DNA of 64,000 nt from Themeda triandra (lineage: Eukaryota > Streptophyta > Magnoliopsida > Poales > Poaceae). The notes below the pieces were generated by a model, which had not been told where the DNA came from, did not search any database, and saw nothing but the letters and a program-made list of their open reading frames with translations. Location: positions 248,001 to 312,000 of the forward strand of contig JAENPR010000282.1 in assembly GCA_018135685.1 (NCBI GenBank). Direction: 5' to 3'. Within the stretch, counting starts at the first letter, position 1. Each line of letters starts with the position of its first letter. Positions 60,749-64,000 of the stretch are shown here, in pieces. Position numbers and translations under genes: made by a program.

Positions 60749-63050
60749 TGTTTGGTCGAAAACTGAACGAAGACATGAATAAAAATAATATGCACAAGGG
60801 AGACACATGCACACATCCGAAAACCATATATTTCATTAATTCTTTCTTGAATATACAAAATACATGATCAACGAGAAAAATGCCTTCTTCCGTCTTCAGC
60901 GTCATGCTTAAGGAGAGGTCTGACTGGTAAAGAGATTGCGTAGTTCGCCGATTCCCGGGGCCTGTTGGGCACGACCGGTTAATTACATCCGCAAGAGCCC
61001 GCGGAAAACCTCCGATTAAGCTGCGCTTCATGGTCGTCAAGTATTTGTTCATCGTCATGAGCCATATGCGATATATGGCGTAGTGACAATAAGGGTAGCT
61101 TCATGTCGTCGAAACTTGGTCATGACATCGCCATCGCCACGTCGGGGTAAACGGAATATATTAATGAAGGGGATGACGTTCGCCTCGTCGGTGCCCAGTC
61201 ATGTACGCCTGCCTTCGTGATGTGTGTGAGTTGCTTTCGCCTCGTCGGTGCCCAGCAACAATGTGTCCGATCCCGTTTAATTAGAACGTGTCGGTGGGAT
61301 GACGACTTTGCCTCGTTGACATTCAACCAGGTATAAGTATTACGTGAACGATGCTTTCTCATGAGATCAAATTGACAGCCTCCCGGCGTCAATATTTTTG
61401 AGAGCGACGAGCGGGGTATGTCCGTCTCGTGCGGCATTCATTATTACGACGAGGGGGGTATGTCCGTCTCGTGCGGCCTTCATTGTCACGGCAAAACGGG
61501 GTATGTCCATCTCGCACGGCCTTCATTATCACGACGAGCGGAGTATGTCCGTCTCGTGCGGCCTTCATTATCACGACGAGCGGGGGTATGTCCGTCTCGC
61601 GCGGCCTTGTTTTCTTGTCATCGCGACGAGCCGGGGTATGTCCGCCTCGTACGGCCTTGTTTTCCTGTCATCGTGACGAGCGGGTTATGTCCGTCTCGCG
61701 CGGTCTTGTTTATTTGTCATCGCAACGAACGGGGGTATGTCCGTATCGTGCGGTCTTGTTTATTTTGGCTCGACTTCAGCATAAATAACTCGGTAACGAC
61801 CTCGCGCGGCGAGGGTTCTGACGTTACCAAGTTGTATTGTTGACATTGGTGAAGAGCAAGGTGCTTCGTCATCGGCATGTGTCTTCCTCATTGCATGGAA
61901 CGGATTGATCATCAGCACTCGACAACGACCTTGCGCGGCAAGGGTTCTGACGTTGTCAAGCTACTGGCCTTCTTCCATAGTAGATCAAAGGATGATTGAT
62001 TGCTCACGAAACAGCCGGTATGATGTATATATGATGGAGTTGCCAGAACCAGCGAGTTCTTGCTCTTCTCGGCGACTTGCTTGGCTTCTCGGCGACTTGC
62101 TTTGCTACTTGGCGAGATGCAGCAAGGCGTCGGGGTGTTGCTTGGAGGCCAGGAACGGGAGCATGGCGACGGCGCGTTGCTTAGATGCGTATCTATATCA
62201 GAGCCCTGCCGGCACCACGGCCTTGGGTGCATATATATATAGGGGCAGGAAGCAATGTTTGCCCCCTCGGCCAAGCAAACGTAACCACCACGTACACGAT
62301 TATTTCCATTAATATCTCGTATACGTGTTACAACTAGAATCGGCCAGGACTCCACCGAATATATTTCATACGTGAAAGTTCACATCTCTAACACATGAGC
62401 CCGCTACTCAACCAAGAGTCCATAGTTTATAATCACCGAAAGGTTTGATCCCTCTCTGATGTGTGGGCCAGATGAGGAATTTTAAGCATGTCGTAGATAC
62501 ATCTTGGCTCTCAATCAAGATATATATTAACCATGATGCAAAAATAAGAGGTTCTAGAACCTTCACCGGGCAGGCCTGCTGTCCACCGGGCCATGGCTAT
62601 AGTTGTACCCAAACTGGACACGCATGTTGCAAGTCTTATGCATACATGCACGTATATATAGTATATATATGGCTTGATCCTTGATCTCCGAAATCTTCCT
62701 CTCTCTGGACACTTCCTTATTAGAAGTCCAGATTTGTTTAGTTTTCCATGCAGCTATCTAGCTGGAAGTGATACTGTGTGCATAAGGATCACAATTTTCC
62801 TTGGCATAATTATTTTAATAATTATTAATATCCCAGAACCAAGTATAAATTCCAGCATCACGTACAACTCTTGTGCTCTCATCAAGAGAGCTTTAATCTT
62901 CTAAAAATATTTCAGAGGTGGGGCCCATGTGTCATAGGCTCAACCATGACAAACCTGTGCGCCTATAGATGTGTCAATAATAAACGCCGAATAAATATAT
63001 TTCTCATATTTATCTTGTCACATGATTTTTTTAATAAAAATCATCATACA
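60749..63050 (-). repeat. 5' LTR of the LARD-like element
   Basis: 2302 bases, the same TG...CA structure, minisatellite (61405-61767) and hairpins (61792-61957) as the other copy. In the minus orientation it is the upstream LTR, and the primer-binding-like sequence lies just below 60749. Confidence 0.93.
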
Positions 63051-64000
63051 CCTCAGAACATGATTTCTTTCTCTATAGGCATGGTTGAGGCTAGTGATTC
63101 TAAAGAGAAGGGAAAGATGAAAGTTTTGACCTCTGAAAGGGCCAAGGAGAGTGGTGCTGTTGACCCCGATCGGCAAGTTACCAAGGAGGAGGTGCAGCAA
63201 GTTCAATTCAAAAATAGCCGAACAGAAAAGGGCCAAACTTCAGATGCAGTCCACGGAGAGTGCCGAATGCATGGTAAACCAAAGCTCAAAGTTACAGCAC
63301 GTCACTTGTTGAATAAATGGCAGAGGGAGAAGAGGCTAAAATATGATGAGGAGCAACAGTTCATTGAGGAAGAGCGCAGGTTCATGACAGAGCGTCGGAG
63401 ATATGAAGAAGAAGTTCGCCAGAGAGAACAAGAGGAGTATAGGAGAGAGCAAGAGTAGTCTCATTGGAACTGTTCCTTCTTCAGACATTGTTGGAATGAA
63501 GGCTTGAAACTGCCTGCTAGAAACAATTGCCCTGAATGCAGTGATCAATATTCAGAGTACAGGCCGTCTCGAGTCAACCACCATCCCGTCCATGATAGGC
63601 TTGGAATGAGGATTCCTGAGGACGATCGGCGCCTAAAAATAAACAATTTTGATCAGCATCAGAGGAAGAGATTTGCAAATCAGGCCTGGGCTCGTAGCAG
63701 TGCTCGCAATGGAGAAGAGAGCTCATATAAATGGCAAAGAGGGCAATGGTGTCCTCCTGGTTTAAGAAAAAGCCAGAAGAGAAGAGTTCAACGCTTGAGA
63801 AATCAGGAGTTGAAGCAAGAATTAGCCGAAAAGAAGCCGATGTGGCGTCCTAAGAAAAAGGATGATGAACAGGGTCCTTCGGCTGATGCTAATATGGTGT
63901 TTTTCATCCCACTAGAGTTTATGGCTCCTAAAGATCAAGATGTGCAGGATGAGGTATACTCTGACTTTGATGAAAATGAATGCCGAGACCTGATGGCTCA
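63051..64000 (+). pseudogene. Outer Gypsy gag continuation and start of pol
   Basis: After the TSD copy CCTCA the outer gag frame resumes exactly in phase (PFP then QNMISF). It runs through a charged region (REQEEYRREQE) to a TAG at 63456-63458. The same frame then continues open to the window end with a Cys/His cluster (HWNCSFFRHCWNEGL, then CPEC), which could be a nucleocapsid zinc motif, and a basic region (WRPKKKDDEQG). No protease or RT motif is reached. The TAG could be a lesion or a readthrough site; with two other stops in gag, a lesion is likelier. Confidence 0.75.

Larger units (their letters stand above)
46938..63050 (-). mobile_element. LARD-like LTR element nested in the Gypsy gag
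   Basis: Near-identical LTRs (46938-49243 and 60749-63050) bound it. The 5-bp TSD CCTCA is at 46933-46937 and 63051-63055. Total length is 16113 bases, of which 6152 are a nested Copia insertion with its TSD copy. Orientation is minus: a primer-binding-like TGGCACGCCCAGTGGGAC lies next to the 60749 LTR when read on the minus strand. The internal DNA shows no gag, protease, integrase or RT that I recognise, so it fits a large retrotransposon derivative (LARD) mobilised in trans. Its primer site resembles that of the outer Gypsy element, which hints at a Gypsy parent. Few LTR differences imply a young insertion. Confidence 0.9.
43528..64000 (+). mobile_element. Outer Gypsy-type LTR retrotransposon, 3' part beyond window
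   Basis: The 5' LTR is at 43528-45149, a likely primer-binding region follows, then gag (45191-46937 and on from 63051). The gag has a Retrotrans_gag-like core and later a Cys/His motif. The element is split inside gag by the 46938-63050 insertion, so about 4.4 kb of it is visible. No RT is reached before the window ends. The Gypsy assignment rests on gag and on the TTTGGCACGCCCGGTGGGAC sequence after the LTR. Confidence 0.85.

Noticed and set aside
43528..64000. Endogenous pararetrovirus
   Set aside because: LTRs, TSDs and gag organisation fit LTR retrotransposons; no movement-protein or viral coat motif was seen.

Overview
This window is nuclear DNA from a grass (Poaceae). The evidence is two CC-NB-LRR resistance-gene relatives of the type common in cereals, typical grass transposons (a Stowaway MITE, a CACTA element with GGGGCGG subterminal repeats, Helitrons ending in a hairpin plus CTAG, Gypsy and Copia LTR elements, L1-type LINEs, a tRNA-derived SINE), GC-rich gene starts and a nuclear copy of plastid 23S rRNA. 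I cannot name the species. Almost everything is either a degraded gene or a mobile element. Element boundaries were set by hand from target-site duplications (TSDs).

Left part (1-19900): two paralogous NLR loci on the minus strand. NLR1 (1-3284, cut by the window edge) carries several frameshifts and stops. A 6.75-kb LINE (3957-10711, 13-bp TSD) sits in its leader or promoter. NLR2 (15186-18700) looks intact except for a 4-base (AT)n expansion exactly at its MHD motif. A small Helitron (13706-13994) lies between them.

Middle part (19900-43500): a 36-bp inverted repeat, a 250-bp plastid 23S rRNA insertion, tandem duplications, a 3.06-kb non-autonomous CACTA element (22595-25654, TSD ACG) that carries what looks like a captured promoter and first exon, a 2.87-kb Helitron (25829-28696) carrying pieces of a MAP65-like gene, a second Helitron on the other strand, a SINE with a 17-bp TSD, a solo LTR with a 5-bp TSD, a 5'-truncated LINE with a 15-bp TSD, a candidate five-exon gene of unknown function (37074-41001) with a Stowaway MITE in its long intron, a lectin-receptor-kinase relic, and a LINE RT relic.

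Right part (43528-64000): a three-level nest. An outer Gypsy-type element (5' LTR 43528-45149, degraded gag) was entered inside gag by a 16.1-kb element on the minus strand (46938-63050, 2.3-kb LTRs, TSD CCTCA). That element has no recognisable gag-pol and looks like a LARD. It was then entered by a Copia element on the minus strand (49467-55613, about 1.06-kb LTRs, TSD GATAT). The outer gag frame resumes exactly after the second LTR of the middle element and stays open, apart from one TAG, to the window end. The most unusual signal is a pair of nested hairpins in the middle element's LTR whose stems differ at three base pairs, each difference matched on both arms.
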